From GCA-020343675 sp964462945 (GTDB lineage Bacteria > Planctomycetota > Phycisphaerae > Sedimentisphaerales > Anaerobacaceae): a DNA stretch of 64,000 bases. Positions 27,201-36,840 of this stretch are shown here, piece by piece. The notes under the pieces are model-generated. The model worked only from the letters and a program-made list of their open reading frames with translations. It did not search any database and was not told the origin of the DNA. A program made the position numbers and the translations under genes. The stretch's first letter is position 1. Every line of letters starts with the position of its first letter. Location: positions 1-64,000 of the forward strand of contig CAYWZW010000022.1 of NCBI GenBank assembly GCA_964462945.1, read 5' to 3'.

Positions 27201-28757
27201 TCACATCGTCGCATTGTTTTCGTGTACCAGAGAAGAAAAGTCCGCCGACGGCCCGACCCTTTTAGGACTAAAATCCTGTGGGCGACTGTGACGCGGAGCA
27301 TCGCTTCGTCGCGATTCGATCTCGGCTTCGAGCCGCGTGAAAATATTATTGACCTTGCTCAACTGGCTCTTCAGCGCGTAGCGCTCTTCGACGAATGTCC
27401 GATACCTCTGCGGCTCGTAGGTGTCAGAGCAGATCTGCGAGCAGAATTCTTCGGCAATGTTAAACAGAAATTCCGACGGGAATATTTGGTTTGCGCCCGG
27501 GAAGTTGTGGATCACCGGTTTCAAACCGCAGGCCATTGCTTCCAACAAGCCCATACCCTGGCTTTCGATGATACTGGTCGAAACGATGTAGTGTTTGTCC
27601 TCAAGCCAGGAACGGACATCCGGCTGCCATCCGTCGAAGAACACCACGTCGCGGAGGTCAAGAGCACCGACCATGTGCTTTAGGTATTGCTCCAGCACGG
27701 CGTCCTGGAACATCCCCCCAAAGAACAGACGGTACTCGGGATCGATGTAGTGCAGCTTCTGCATACACTGAAGGATAAAAGGAGGATTCTTTACCGTCCT
27801 GAGATTGGACAAAAAAGCAATGTTCTTGCCCCGCGGGCGGGGGGTGAGCGGAAACTTCTCAAGATTTACACCGTTTGGGATGCTGATCAGCGATGTTTGA
27901 CTTTCGAGGTGTGGGACCCTGCCAAGAAGAGCCTCTTTGACAAAGCTGTTGCCGACGGTGACAAGGATGTCGATGTTGGCCCAGTTTACCTGCTGGGACC
28001 ACGGCTCGTATGCTTCGTAGCGGTGGAGTCTGACAATGTTCTTGCAGACCTTCGGCTGCTTTGAGCCTATCACCGCAAGATTCGTGCACCACTCAAACCA
28101 GGAAATATCGCTCCACCTCATCAGCTCAAGCAGATCCTCTTCCGTCCGGCCTTCGAAAAGGCGCACTTCAAAACGCTGCTTTGCGAATTCAACAATTTCA
28201 TCAAGGAATCCCATCCCGTCGCCGCCACAAAAGAATGCCAGCTTCGGTCTTTCAAAACGAATGACCTGAATCATTGGTTTGAGGATTTCCTGATTTGGGC
28301 AGATTTGCAGTGAGCGAAGCAGCATTTCGATGGCATCCGCTTTGTTATTCTGATTCAGGAATACATCGGCCGTTCTGTTAAGCACATCCACATTGAGCAC
28401 GCCCATGCGTTCCATGTCGCTAAAGAGAGACGCCGCTTCGTTGCCCCTGCCGGCCGCAAGATAGGCTTCGACCAGATTCCACACGATCTCGGGCGAGTCT
28501 TTTCGCAAGGACCGAGCTTTGACGAGATGATCGATGGCCTCAGTTGAGCGGCCCAGGCAATGAAGAATGGCTCCGGTATCGTTCAGAGTCTGTGCGTCCT
28601 GCGGCGCCGTTCGAAGATGCTCCCGCATGCAGGCCAGGGCCTCCCGGTGCCTGCCGGCTTCGGCTAATTGCAAACCCCTCTCATAAGGGTTCAAGCTCCC
28701 GGATCCAGCATTCCATATTTGCCCGCCGGGCGGGTTCAAATTTGGTTCTGTTGTCAT
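27201..28757 (-). CDS. TPR-GT4-like glycosyltransferase
   Basis: Residues about 25-165 are TPR units (GLQLAEAGRHREALACM, LNDTGAILHCLGRSTEAIDH). From about 175 on it is a GT-B-type glycosyltransferase: NIAFLSNLRTVKNPPFIL opens the nucleotide-sugar domain and STSIIESQGMGLLEAMACG is the GT4 ExxxxxxxE motif region. It is the first gene after a near-consensus sigma-54 promoter, with AGGGAG eight bases before the ATG. Its TPR plus GT-B design recalls peptide O-linked glycosyltransferases, so action on flagellin is possible but unproven. Confidence 0.82.
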   Translation of the reverse strand: MTTEPNLNPPGGQIWNAGSGSLNPYERGLQLAEAGRHREALACMREHLRTAPQDAQTLNDTGAILHCLGRSTEAIDHLVKARSLRKDSPEIVWNLVEAYLAAGRGNEAASLFSDMERMGVLNVDVLNRTADVFLNQNNKADAIEMLLRSLQICPNQEILKPMIQVIRFERPKLAFFCGGDGMGFLDEIVEFAKQRFEVRLFEGRTEEDLLELMRWSDISWFEWCTNLAVIGSKQPKVCKNIVRLHRYEAYEPWSQQVNWANIDILVTVGNSFVKEALLGRVPHLESQTSLISIPNGVNLEKFPLTPRPRGKNIAFLSNLRTVKNPPFILQCMQKLHYIDPEYRLFFGGMFQDAVLEQYLKHMVGALDLRDVVFFDGWQPDVRSWLEDKHYIVSTSIIESQGMGLLEAMACGLKPVIHNFPGANQIFPSEFLFNIAEEFCSQICSDTYEPQRYRTFVEERYALKSQLSKVNNIFTRLEAEIESRRSDAPRHSRPQDFSPKRVGPSADFSSLVHENNATM

Positions 28758-28831
28758 CTACGTTACTCCCTGAAAGTCCTGCCCGGCGGCGTTTTCCCTG
28801 CACGAATAGGCGAAGCCCTTGAGGGCCTTCA

Positions 28832-28847
28832 TGCAAATTCCGTGCCG
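28832..28847 (-). promoter_or_regulatory. Sigma-54 promoter heading the glycan gene run
   Basis: On the minus strand the sequence is CGGCACG, four bases, TTGCA. The sigma-54 consensus is TGGCACG-N4-TTGCW, so all but the first base match and the GG-GC spacing is correct. Transcription would begin near 28820, about 63 bases before the first glycosyltransferase ATG. It lies in the 210-base gap after flgL (28758-28967), which otherwise shows no gene or obvious terminator, so read-through from flgL is also possible. Confidence 0.7.
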
Positions 28848-28967
28848 TCAGGCAACATTAGCATATATTGGCAGTTTCGCGGCATCCCCCGTGAAATCTG
28901 TATAAATATCAGACATACAGGCTGTTCAAGAACATGCCCATCTGATTCTGGATCCTGCCCCGAACGG

Positions 28968-30152
28968 TTACCCGAGGAAATCCAGTAGCGATAAAGACAT
29001 GAGTTTACCGGCCACGGATAACGACATTTGATAGAGAAGCTGACGGCGAGACAAGTCGATGGCTATCTCGGCGATGTCCGCCTCCAGCAGGCGAGTCGTC
29101 TCATCCTCGGCGTCATACTTCAGGTTCTTGAGGCTATCTTTGAGGTTCTCCAGAAAGCCGACTCTTGACCCAACGGAGACTTCCGCCTGGACGATCAGCC
29201 CGCGGATCTCTTCCAGCGAAATCAACGCGCTATCCTGCAGCTCTCGCACCTGAGCGCCGGAAAGCTCTTTTTCATTTTGCAGCATGTCTCGGATACTGAC
29301 GAGCGTGTTGAATATGTCGTATGTTCCCGGTGCACGTACCAGATCAACTGTGGCGCCGGTTATCCCGGTGGTGTCCACATAGAGGATCTCTCCGGTCGTC
29401 GAATTCGTGACCGCCAGGTTGGTGTCCGTGCCGTTGGTATTGAATGTCGTCAGGCCGTCATCAATAGAGAGATTATAAGTGCCGGCCGAGCCGGTCACGG
29501 TCAGCCAGGTATCACCTCGCACCGTGGACGTCCCCGTACCAGCTTTCGCGCCGCTATCACCCAGGAAAATCAGCTCGCCACGAGCATCGGAACGAAAGAC
29601 ATCATCGCCCACGTAGAGAGCGGACGACCTCACACCGGGAGCCACTTCTATGTTTCGATTCTCGTAACTGCCCTGGTACGTGACTGTGGTGATTTCTCCA
29701 TTGGTGCGTTCAGCCAGATACGGCGCCGAGGCCGTGTTTCCTCCGCCGAAAAGGTATTGCCCCATGTGCTTCGTGTTAGCCAGCGACACGATTTGCTCTA
29801 ATATGTCGTTGATTCCCGCGGCGGCTCTTTCTCGCGCCTCTTCGCTGTAGATACCGTTGGCAATTTGAGTCAAACGCACCTGCGTCTCCGTCAGAGCCGA
29901 CGCGATCTCCTCAATAGCCGTGGAGGACAGATCCAGCAGGCTGACGACCTCCGATAGGTTGTCGGCGTAGTTTTCCAGGGACCTTTCCTGGATATTCAGT
30001 CCCAGGACCCGGTAGGCGGCGGAAGGATCATCCGAAACTCGGTTTATTCGCGAGCCGGTGGATGCCTGTTCCTGAAGCCGCGTCATTGCCTCGCCATGCA
30101 GATGCAAAGCGTAGTTGACGTTATTGTAGATGTTGTTAAGTGTTCCACTCAT
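28968..30152 (-). CDS. flgL: Flagellar hook-filament junction protein FlgL
   Basis: FlgL is hook-associated protein 3, joining hook and filament outside the cell. At 394 residues it has the flagellin-like N-terminal helix (MTRLQEQASTGSRINRVSDDPSAAYRVL) and C-terminal helix (ISLEEIRGLIVQAEVSVGSRVGFLENLK) that form the conserved core, with a variable middle (about 170-285). It is last in the minus-strand hook operon, 51 bases after flgK. This N- and C-terminal pattern could be confused with flagellin, but the gene order and the length of the terminal segments favour FlgL. Confidence 0.93.
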   Translation of the reverse strand: MSGTLNNIYNNVNYALHLHGEAMTRLQEQASTGSRINRVSDDPSAAYRVLGLNIQERSLENYADNLSEVVSLLDLSSTAIEEIASALTETQVRLTQIANGIYSEEARERAAAGINDILEQIVSLANTKHMGQYLFGGGNTASAPYLAERTNGEITTVTYQGSYENRNIEVAPGVRSSALYVGDDVFRSDARGELIFLGDSGAKAGTGTSTVRGDTWLTVTGSAGTYNLSIDDGLTTFNTNGTDTNLAVTNSTTGEILYVDTTGITGATVDLVRAPGTYDIFNTLVSIRDMLQNEKELSGAQVRELQDSALISLEEIRGLIVQAEVSVGSRVGFLENLKDSLKNLKYDAEDETTRLLEADIAEIAIDLSRRQLLYQMSLSVAGKLMSLSLLDFLG

Positions 30153-30203
30153 TTGTCACACGTTGTGCTTTTCTCGGTGTTTCCTGAGAGTCCCCCATAC
30201 GTC

Positions 30204-32168
30204 TCATATAATCTCCATCACAATCGAAAGTGACGATTGAAGCGTGCTTAAGTATTTGGCCATGGCTTTGAACATCTGCTCGAAAATCACGAGCTGGGCG
30301 GCTTCATCGTTGATGTTGACGCCGCTGATCTCGCCCTGCTGATCAGCAACGCTCTGAACCATCGCCTCGATGTTGTCCCGGTGTATCTGTTTGATGGCGA
30401 CCTTTTGGCCGATGTCCGTACTCAGCCGGCGATAGAATTCTCCAGGCGTCATCGAGTCCAGACTGCTGACCGTCTGGTTCCGCAACCCTTCCATCCGCAG
30501 GGCGTTGTGGTTGTCGGTCGTATCCGCCCCCAACGCAGTGGCTAAACGACCCGGCGTGGTGGATATGTCCGAATGAACCGCCATATCCGATGCGCTACTG
30601 CCTGAGAGAAAAGCGTTGATTCCAACCGCGGCCAGGACGCCTGAAGTGTCCGTGTCGGCGAATGCATCGACTTCGAAGGTATTCCCATCGGCGAGGTCGC
30701 CGGCGCCCAGAGCTATTTTGATTCCGTTGCCCAAATCGAGCCTGTCACCCGCCGCATAACCGGAACCGATGTTTAGTGTCGTAACCGTATTTCCGTCCCC
30801 GTCGGTCACGGCAATTTGCAGCGTCCCGTTTCCGACCGAGCCGGTACCTGAGACCGTAAACGTAAAGGTCTGGTTCGTCGTGCCTGTATAGATACCGGAT
30901 ACGGATACGGCCGGGGGCGATGTCGCTCCGGTAAAGTCGCCGGCAGTCGGCGATGGAAGAACACTGGGCAGGAAATCGAACTGGTAGTTTGCATCGGCTT
31001 GTATGTGAAGCCGCGAATCGGATACCGAGGCGGTCAGGCCCGTGATCCCCGTAATCGCGGCGGCGATGGTGGTCAACGAATCCGTGGATGCATCAACAGC
31101 GATGGCGCTCCTTGTGACGGCGCCGGTGCTGGTGTTAGTGACTCTTATATAGATATTGCCGTTGGACACCGGGGGGTCGAAATCAGCCAAAGTTTCGCTG
31201 CTCATTGCCCAGCCGGCCAATGACGTAAAGGACCCTTCTGAGCCTACCCCCTGAACGTGGTATTCGTTGATCTGTTGTATAATTGCACTTGCGAGGCTGT
31301 CAAGGTCATTATGAATGTCCAAGAGAAGATCGTTTTTCAACGATAATAAGGCGCCGAGGCGCCCCCCCTCCACGCTTAGGTTATAATTGGACTCGCCCGC
31401 AACGCCGACACCCAATCCAAGGTCCTCTTGCAAGCCCACCTCGAGCTCGAAAGCAGACGCCCCGGTCACCACCGGTACTCCGCTGACACTGACATCGACC
31501 ACACCGTACTCTCGCGACTGGGTCTCCACGCTGATCAATTTGGACAGATCGGTGATGCACTGGTCTCTTTGGTCCCTCATGTTGTTGGCCTGCCCACCGC
31601 TTATTTCATACCTGTTTATGGTGTCGTTGAGGTCGGCTATTCTGCTGACCAGGGCATTGACCTGCTCGATTGTATTTTCAGCTTCCAGCCTGATCTGGGT
31701 TTCCAACGTGGTCAGGAAGTTTCCCAAGGTTCTGAATTGGGAAGCCATTGTCTCGGCAGAGGTCACAGCCTGATTCTGCCAAATGGTTTCTGTGGGGTGA
31801 GCGGAAAGATCCTGCAAGGCGTTAAAGAATTCATCGATAGCCGTGCTCAAACCGGCGCGGCCTGACAGCTCTCCGAACGCGATTTCGACCGTGCGCAGCG
31901 TGGTCAGCTCCCCCGAGACCTGCTCCAATGACGAGTTTTGTCTGAACATCTCCTTCTGTAGAAGGTCGTCGATGATTCGGGTAATGCCGGCAACATCAAC
32001 GCCTCCCCCCAAGAGAACCGGGCCCACTTGCGACGAATAAGCCGGACTCAGGTCTATCCTCTGGCGGTGATAGCCGTCCGTGGCCGCATTGGCAATATTG
32101 TTGCCGATGATCTCAAATGCCTTTTGGGCGGCGTTCAGGCCGCTAATCCCTATGCCAAAACTATCCAT
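30204..32168 (-). CDS. flgK: Flagellar hook-associated protein 1 FlgK
   Basis: FlgK is the first hook-associated protein between hook and FlgL. The N-terminus (GISGLNAAQKAFEIIGNNIA) is the family signature, and the C-terminus (SGVNINDEAAQLVIFEQMFK then AKYLSTLQSSLSIVMEII) is the matching helix. The ATG at 32168 gives 654 residues beginning MDSFGIGIS; an upstream in-frame start at 32246 would add a 26-residue tail not expected of the family. The middle has Gly/Thr-rich repeats. It follows flgN with a 91-base gap. Confidence 0.95.
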   Translation of the reverse strand: MDSFGIGISGLNAAQKAFEIIGNNIANAATDGYHRQRIDLSPAYSSQVGPVLLGGGVDVAGITRIIDDLLQKEMFRQNSSLEQVSGELTTLRTVEIAFGELSGRAGLSTAIDEFFNALQDLSAHPTETIWQNQAVTSAETMASQFRTLGNFLTTLETQIRLEAENTIEQVNALVSRIADLNDTINRYEISGGQANNMRDQRDQCITDLSKLISVETQSREYGVVDVSVSGVPVVTGASAFELEVGLQEDLGLGVGVAGESNYNLSVEGGRLGALLSLKNDLLLDIHNDLDSLASAIIQQINEYHVQGVGSEGSFTSLAGWAMSSETLADFDPPVSNGNIYIRVTNTSTGAVTRSAIAVDASTDSLTTIAAAITGITGLTASVSDSRLHIQADANYQFDFLPSVLPSPTAGDFTGATSPPAVSVSGIYTGTTNQTFTFTVSGTGSVGNGTLQIAVTDGDGNTVTTLNIGSGYAAGDRLDLGNGIKIALGAGDLADGNTFEVDAFADTDTSGVLAAVGINAFLSGSSASDMAVHSDISTTPGRLATALGADTTDNHNALRMEGLRNQTVSSLDSMTPGEFYRRLSTDIGQKVAIKQIHRDNIEAMVQSVADQQGEISGVNINDEAAQLVIFEQMFKAMAKYLSTLQSSLSIVMEII

Positions 32169-32259
32169 TTCCTGACGCTCATTTGCACGACAGTTCTCAG
32201 AGTTCTCATCTTGCCCCGCAGGCATTAGATCGTGCTTCGCAGGCAAGAGATGAAGTTAT

Positions 32260-32775
32260 TCAAAACTGTAAATTCAGAAAACCCTTATCCGTGTGCCGTC
32301 GGGTTACGCCGTCGGCGCCATAATAGATCCCCCCAGTCCTGCCGAGACCGAAGATACTTTTCAAGAGCAGATTGTTCAGCCTGGAACATTCGGACAAGAG
32401 CAAAACAGTGCTCAGATATTCCTTCTTGAGTTTTTCGATCAGAGATTTCAGCTTTGCTTTGGTCCGGTTTACCTGGTCTCTTTTAGTTTTCGGCAGACTT
32501 CTCTCGAGCGATGACAAGGTCATTTGCTCGAAGTTGCAGCCAAGCGCATCGGCTAATTCTCCGCGGACGGACTGCCGGCTTGATTCCTGACTCCTGTAGC
32601 GGTCCGTCTCGGCCTGGATGCTCTCAAGCAGTTTACTCAGAGCCGCATCGTCGCGTTTGATCACCAACGTGCGCAGCTCGTTCAACCGCGACAGACTCTT
32701 TTCGATATGCTCAATGTCCCCATCGAGACACACTAACAGCTCATTGACCTTGTCTTCCACTGCGATTGCCTTCAT
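32260..32775 (-). CDS. flgN: FlgN-like flagellar export chaperone
   Basis: A 171-residue all-helical protein in the normal place of flgN, just before flgK. FlgN is the cytoplasmic chaperone of FlgK and FlgL. Long heptad helices run through residues about 5-140 (HIEKSLSRLNELRTLVI, LKSLIEKLKKEYLSTVLLL) and LLLKSIFGLGRTGGIYYGADG follows, resembling the FlgN C-terminal part. The ATG at 32775 overlaps the flgJ stop (ATGA), so I prefer it over the longer frame beginning at 32850. Confidence 0.82.
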   Translation of the reverse strand: MKAIAVEDKVNELLVCLDGDIEHIEKSLSRLNELRTLVIKRDDAALSKLLESIQAETDRYRSQESSRQSVRGELADALGCNFEQMTLSSLERSLPKTKRDQVNRTKAKLKSLIEKLKKEYLSTVLLLSECSRLNNLLLKSIFGLGRTGGIYYGADGVTRRHTDKGFLNLQF

Positions 32776-33122
32776 ATATGCATATCCTGCGACTTCTCGG
32801 CAGCGTTCGCCTGATCGCCACGAGCCAAAAATTGATACATATCCTTCCATAGTCCCACGCCGCCGCTGTTGGCCATGTCCTGGGCGAGGTAGAACCAGAA
32901 TATTCCCTGCACCTGGCCGGCGGGCCCGTCCTTTTCAAATCCCCAGTCCCCGATGGTATTCTTCATCTGGTCCAAGAGCTTGTTGAGCAGGACGGACTCA
33001 AAGTCCTTGGCAATTTGTCTTTTTTTCTCATCCGAAACCTTGTCGAGTCTCGATTGCGGCAGATGCTCCAGTAACACCGGCGGCGCGATAGGTTCGGTCG
33101 GGATCAATTTGGGGCCATCCAT
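32772..33122 (-). CDS. flgJ: Rod-binding protein, FlgJ N-terminal type
   Basis: A 116-residue protein equal to only the rod-binding domain of FlgJ. KQIAKDFESVLLNKLLDQMKNTI (about 35-57) and VQGIFWFYLAQDMANSGGVGLW are the rod-cap motifs. The muramidase domain of enterobacterial FlgJ is absent, as in many other phyla, so peptidoglycan digestion must come from another enzyme. It lies 10 bases after flgI and overlaps flgN. Confidence 0.85.
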   Translation of the reverse strand: MDGPKLIPTEPIAPPVLLEHLPQSRLDKVSDEKKRQIAKDFESVLLNKLLDQMKNTIGDWGFEKDGPAGQVQGIFWFYLAQDMANSGGVGLWKDMYQFLARGDQANAAEKSQDMHI

Positions 33123-33132
33123 GAGACTGCTC

Positions 33133-34281
33133 CTACATAATCACCAGCTTGGCTTGAAGAGCACCGGCCTTCTTCAACGCATTGAATATCGCTATCAGGT
33201 CCGTCGGTGTCGCTCCTATGGCATTCAGGCTCTTGGCCAGATCGGAAACCGTAACCGCTCGGGGCACGGGAATCAGGTATGCTGTGTTCTCCTCCACTCC
33301 GATAGCCGTATCCGGAACCTTCTGTGTGGTTCCGGAGTCAGAGAAAGGAGCGGCCGGCTGGGACACGAGTTCGGTTTCTTTGATCTTGACGACGAGGCTG
33401 CCCTGGGAAATGGCCACGGCAGAGATGCCCACGTTTTCGCCGACGACGATGGTGCCCGTGCGTTCGTTGATAACAACCGCGGCAGGGACATCGACCGTCA
33501 CTTCGGGTTTTGTAATATCATCAATGAAGCCGGCGATGCCTTCCTGACCGATTTCGGCGGGTACTTTCACCTGGATGGTTCCGGCGTCAACGACGACCGC
33601 ACTGTCCGCATAACCCTCATTGATGGCCTGGGTGATCTGCCGTGCCGTCGAAAAGTCACCGTTTCTGAGATTCAGTGTGATCACTCTGTACCCGGCTATG
33701 TCTTCGACGAATGTGGCGATTTCCTCTTTTTCAACTATGGCGCCGTCTGGAATGCGTCCGACGGTCTGGTGGTTCTTGGTGATCGAAGCTTTGTCGCCCG
33801 TCGCCGTCCAGCCGCCGATTGAAACTCCCCCGTCGGCCACGGCATAGACCTGTCCGTCAAGACCTTTGAGGGGTGCCGGCAGGAGTTTTCCGCCCTGAAG
33901 ACTCTTGGCGTCCCCTATGGCGGAGACATCCACGTCAATTCGCGAACCTTCGCGAGCAAAAGGCCCCAGCTCAGCCGTCACCCAAACAACGGCAACGTTC
34001 CCACCGGTCAGATTCGAGGGAGTAAGAACAAGGCCTGAATCCCTCAGCAGATTCGTCAGCATTTGCCTCGAGAGCAGCGTGGTATCGCCGGTGCCGGCCA
34101 GACCAATTACCAAACCTACACCGGACAGGGGATTGCCGCGAAGGCCTTGAATATCGACAATATCCTTTATTCGTTCACCCTGCCCGGTGCCGCAGACCAG
34201 CGCGCAAGCTGCCAGGGCGCAAATCATAAGTCCCGTGATGCTCTTTTGCCTCTTGGCTCGTATGCTCATTATCGATTTCAT
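33133..34281 (-). CDS. flgI: Flagellar P-ring protein FlgI
   Basis: FlgI forms the P-ring around the rod in the peptidoglycan layer. The 382-residue precursor has a signal peptide (basic start, then ITGLMICALAACALVCG) followed by the mature start GERIKDIVDIQGLRGNPLSG, and highly conserved VGLVIGLAGTGDTT and LPAPLKGLDGQVYAVADGG. The length and every conserved block fit the family. With flgH, it shows a diderm envelope with canonical rings. Confidence 0.96.
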   Translation of the reverse strand: MKSIMSIRAKRQKSITGLMICALAACALVCGTGQGERIKDIVDIQGLRGNPLSGVGLVIGLAGTGDTTLLSRQMLTNLLRDSGLVLTPSNLTGGNVAVVWVTAELGPFAREGSRIDVDVSAIGDAKSLQGGKLLPAPLKGLDGQVYAVADGGVSIGGWTATGDKASITKNHQTVGRIPDGAIVEKEEIATFVEDIAGYRVITLNLRNGDFSTARQITQAINEGYADSAVVVDAGTIQVKVPAEIGQEGIAGFIDDITKPEVTVDVPAAVVINERTGTIVVGENVGISAVAISQGSLVVKIKETELVSQPAAPFSDSGTTQKVPDTAIGVEENTAYLIPVPRAVTVSDLAKSLNAIGATPTDLIAIFNALKKAGALQAKLVIM

Positions 34282-34324
34282 AGGTTGTTGCTCTCAAACA
34301 ATCAAACCTGTCTGAACGGGGTCG

Positions 34325-34936
34325 TCAAAACGGCCAAACAATGTCAAATATTCTGCCGAGCCAGCCCGGTTTGGTATAGGGCGCCGAGACCCCGCCGTTC
34401 CTGGAGACGATACGAAAGTCCGCAACCTGCTCACTCTTCACAGTGTTGTCAAATGCGATGTCGCTCGGCCTGACGATGCCGCCCACTTCGATCGTCTGAA
34501 TGTCACCCCCGATATCGCGGTTGCGAGTCCCCATCACGATAAGGTTGCGATTCGGCAGGATATCCATTACGACAACCGTGATACTGTCCACAAACTTGCG
34601 TTCGTCTTTGTAATCGGCTTTGCTCTTCAATTCATTATCCGATTCAGCACTCATGCCGAACTCGCCGAGATCGGCGAAATTGCCTAACTGCCCGTCGAAG
34701 GCCGTTGACCGGTCGGTTTCCTTTTTCATGTCTCGCTTGGCTTTGTTGTTAACCTTACTGTCCTCGCTGATCTTGATCGTCAGAACGTCCCCTATCTGCC
34801 GGGCCACGTCGTCCGCATATAGGGCCTTCATGTTCTTGTCCCGCCTGGCCCAGATAGAGCCTGCTTGCGAGCAGGCCGTCGAGAAAATTACAAAGACTGC
34901 CAACGAAAGTGCCAAAACTATTTTTTTGTTGTTCAT
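34325..34936 (-). CDS. flgH: Flagellar L-ring protein FlgH
   Basis: FlgH forms the L-ring in the outer membrane. The 203-residue product has a signal peptide with a cysteine at FSTACSQAG; the lipobox is atypical (Ser at -3 rather than Leu), but FlgH is normally a lipoprotein. SIWARRDKNMKALYADDVAR, IGDVLTIKISEDSK and LPNRNLIVMGTRN are FlgH motifs. The ATG at 34936, with AAGGGG five bases upstream, is preferred over the longer in-frame start at 35005. VRPSDIAFDNTVKSEQVADF near the end is the conserved C-terminal block. Confidence 0.93.
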   Translation of the reverse strand: MNNKKIVLALSLAVFVIFSTACSQAGSIWARRDKNMKALYADDVARQIGDVLTIKISEDSKVNNKAKRDMKKETDRSTAFDGQLGNFADLGEFGMSAESDNELKSKADYKDERKFVDSITVVVMDILPNRNLIVMGTRNRDIGGDIQTIEVGGIVRPSDIAFDNTVKSEQVADFRIVSRNGGVSAPYTKPGWLGRIFDIVWPF

Positions 34937-34985
34937 TGTCGCCCCTTGTCTGAGTATTCCACTTTGATCCCGCGGAATAGGCCTT

Positions 34986-36014
34986 CTATAGCACCGGTTC
35001 CACACTTCCGTCCGCGTTGATCCTTGCCAAAATGATTCGCTGCGAATCGGTGTTTCGAACCTTTATATACTCACCGGCTTTGCCATCCTGCATCGCTTTT
35101 CCAACGGCGGTAATCAGGAAACCCGGCTTTTCAATTCGTATGACCACACTCTGATTTCGCTCGACGACGGTCGGAGATTCGACAGGTCCGATCATAGACA
35201 AACGAAGGACCGTGTTCGCTGGCAGCCGCCGCCTGGCGATCAGACCATAAGGCGCTTTCCAATCGGCCGGATCCGGATAGTCCGACTGTTTTCGTTGTAT
35301 CTCGACGTTTTCAGGGCTAATCACCCCGCCGGCGGGAATATCCACTTTTGTGACGGCCTGCCGACACTCATATTTCAGGGCGAACACGACTTGTCTCTCG
35401 CCAATCTTCTCATCGCCCGCGAACATGCCAATCTCAACGGTCGCCTGGTTTGTTGGGCCGCCTTCGACCAGTCGAGGGGAAAATCTTACGTCTTTGTCCG
35501 CGCTGGGGGCAACGAAACCCTCCGGTTTGCGTATCGCACTCCATTGGGAAACAGACGCACCGGGACGATGGCTCTCAAGAAAAGACCCGGCCAGGGAAAC
35601 GAATTCATCGCTGCTGATGGTCTGGTGTTGCTGCTTAACCGCTATTTCCTCAGCACCGGTCAATGTCACCATTGACGGGGGAATACCGTTGCATGCCAAT
35701 CTGCTCAGGATCGTTGGCCTGTCGATGATAATGTTTTGGCCCGGCACGGAAATCCGGCCTAAGGTGATCTTGCCGGCCCTGGCGACAAGAGATTCTCGAC
35801 CCTGGATTATAGCGACCTGGTCCAGGCTCAGAGAACAGTCCTTGACCGTGACCTCTCTCGGCAGGTAAACCTTCAGGCCGGACTCTGTCGGTAAGCCGCC
35901 GGGCTCGTTGTTCGCCGACGCTCGGCAAAAAAGTGCAAGAGTCGTAATCGCACAAGTGACAATGACCCTTGCGCTCTTATGTGCTCGTGCTCTTGTGCTC
36001 CTGCTTTTGAACAT
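34986..36014 (-). CDS. flgA: Flagellar P-ring assembly protein FlgA
   Basis: FlgA is a periplasmic chaperone for P-ring formation. The 342-residue protein has a signal peptide (about 15-34, ending FCRASANN), a variable N-terminal domain, and the SAF domain near residue 210 (VDIPAGGVISPENVEIQRKQ, PYGLIARRRLPANTVLR) followed by the C-terminal AGEYIKVRNTDSQRIILARI. At 342 residues it is longer than the usual 220-240, the extra length being N-terminal. It sits between flgG and flgH. Confidence 0.9.
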   Translation of the reverse strand: MFKSRSTRARAHKSARVIVTCAITTLALFCRASANNEPGGLPTESGLKVYLPREVTVKDCSLSLDQVAIIQGRESLVARAGKITLGRISVPGQNIIIDRPTILSRLACNGIPPSMVTLTGAEEIAVKQQHQTISSDEFVSLAGSFLESHRPGASVSQWSAIRKPEGFVAPSADKDVRFSPRLVEGGPTNQATVEIGMFAGDEKIGERQVVFALKYECRQAVTKVDIPAGGVISPENVEIQRKQSDYPDPADWKAPYGLIARRRLPANTVLRLSMIGPVESPTVVERNQSVVIRIEKPGFLITAVGKAMQDGKAGEYIKVRNTDSQRIILARINADGSVEPVL

Positions 36015-36023
36015 AATGATTCC

Positions 36024-36809
36024 TTATCTGACGATCTGGCTCGCCGTTCGAAGCATGTCGTCGCCCGCCCTGATGGCCCGCGAGTTGATCTCATAGGCTC
36101 GCTGGGCGGTGATGAGATTGACCAGCTCCGTGACCATTTGAACGTTTGACTTTTCCAGGAATCCCGACTGGATGGCGCCGAAACCATTTTCCCCCGGTGT
36201 GCCGGTGGTCGGCGTGCCGCTTGCCTCCGTTTGCGAGAGCAGATTATCTCCCTCACTCGAAAGGCCCGAGGCGTTCGGAAAACGCGCCAACTGAACCGTG
36301 CCCACAACCGATTGCGTCCCCGAAGAATCCGTCACATTGACCCCTCCGTCTTTCTCGATACTCACCGAGACAGCGTCCGTTGGAATGCTGATAGCCGGGT
36401 CGATGGCATATCCGGTAGTGGTCACCAATTCACCGTTGGCATTGGTCTGCAGAGAGCCGTCGCGGGTGTAACGCAAATCGCCGTTGGGGGTCGTGACCTG
36501 GAGAAAGCCGTCACCTGAAATAGCAATGTCGAGAGGGCGAGCCGTATTCTCAAGCTCGCCGGCCGTGAAGACCTTGACTGTGGACGCTGCGCGGACGCCG
36601 CTGCCTAATTCAATACCGCTGGGAGAACTGATGCCCGACGCCACTTCCGTGCCCGGCTCTTTTATCGTGACATAAAGCAAATCCTGAAAATTGATCTGGC
36701 TTCGCTTGAAGCCCGTGGTGTTGACGTTGGCCAGATTATTGGCGATTACGTCCACCATCATCTGCTGGCCCGTCATGCCCGTCGCCGCCGTGGAAAATGC
36801 TCTCAACAT
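36024..36809 (-). CDS. flgG: Flagellar distal rod protein FlgG
   Basis: FlgG builds the distal rod in the periplasm. At 261 residues it has the family size. MLRAFSTAATGMTGQQMMVD with NNLANVNTTGFKRSQINFQD is the N-terminal signature, RPLDIAISGDGFLQVTTPNG the mid motif, and the C-terminal SNVQMVTELVNLITAQRAYE the rod-protein helix. It is followed by flgA and preceded by a FlgF-like paralogue. Confidence 0.95.
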   Translation of the reverse strand: MLRAFSTAATGMTGQQMMVDVIANNLANVNTTGFKRSQINFQDLLYVTIKEPGTEVASGISSPSGIELGSGVRAASTVKVFTAGELENTARPLDIAISGDGFLQVTTPNGDLRYTRDGSLQTNANGELVTTTGYAIDPAISIPTDAVSVSIEKDGGVNVTDSSGTQSVVGTVQLARFPNASGLSSEGDNLLSQTEASGTPTTGTPGENGFGAIQSGFLEKSNVQMVTELVNLITAQRAYEINSRAIRAGDDMLRTASQIVR

Positions 36810-36840
36810 ACCGTTATTCTCCTTATTTGCCCGTCGTCTC

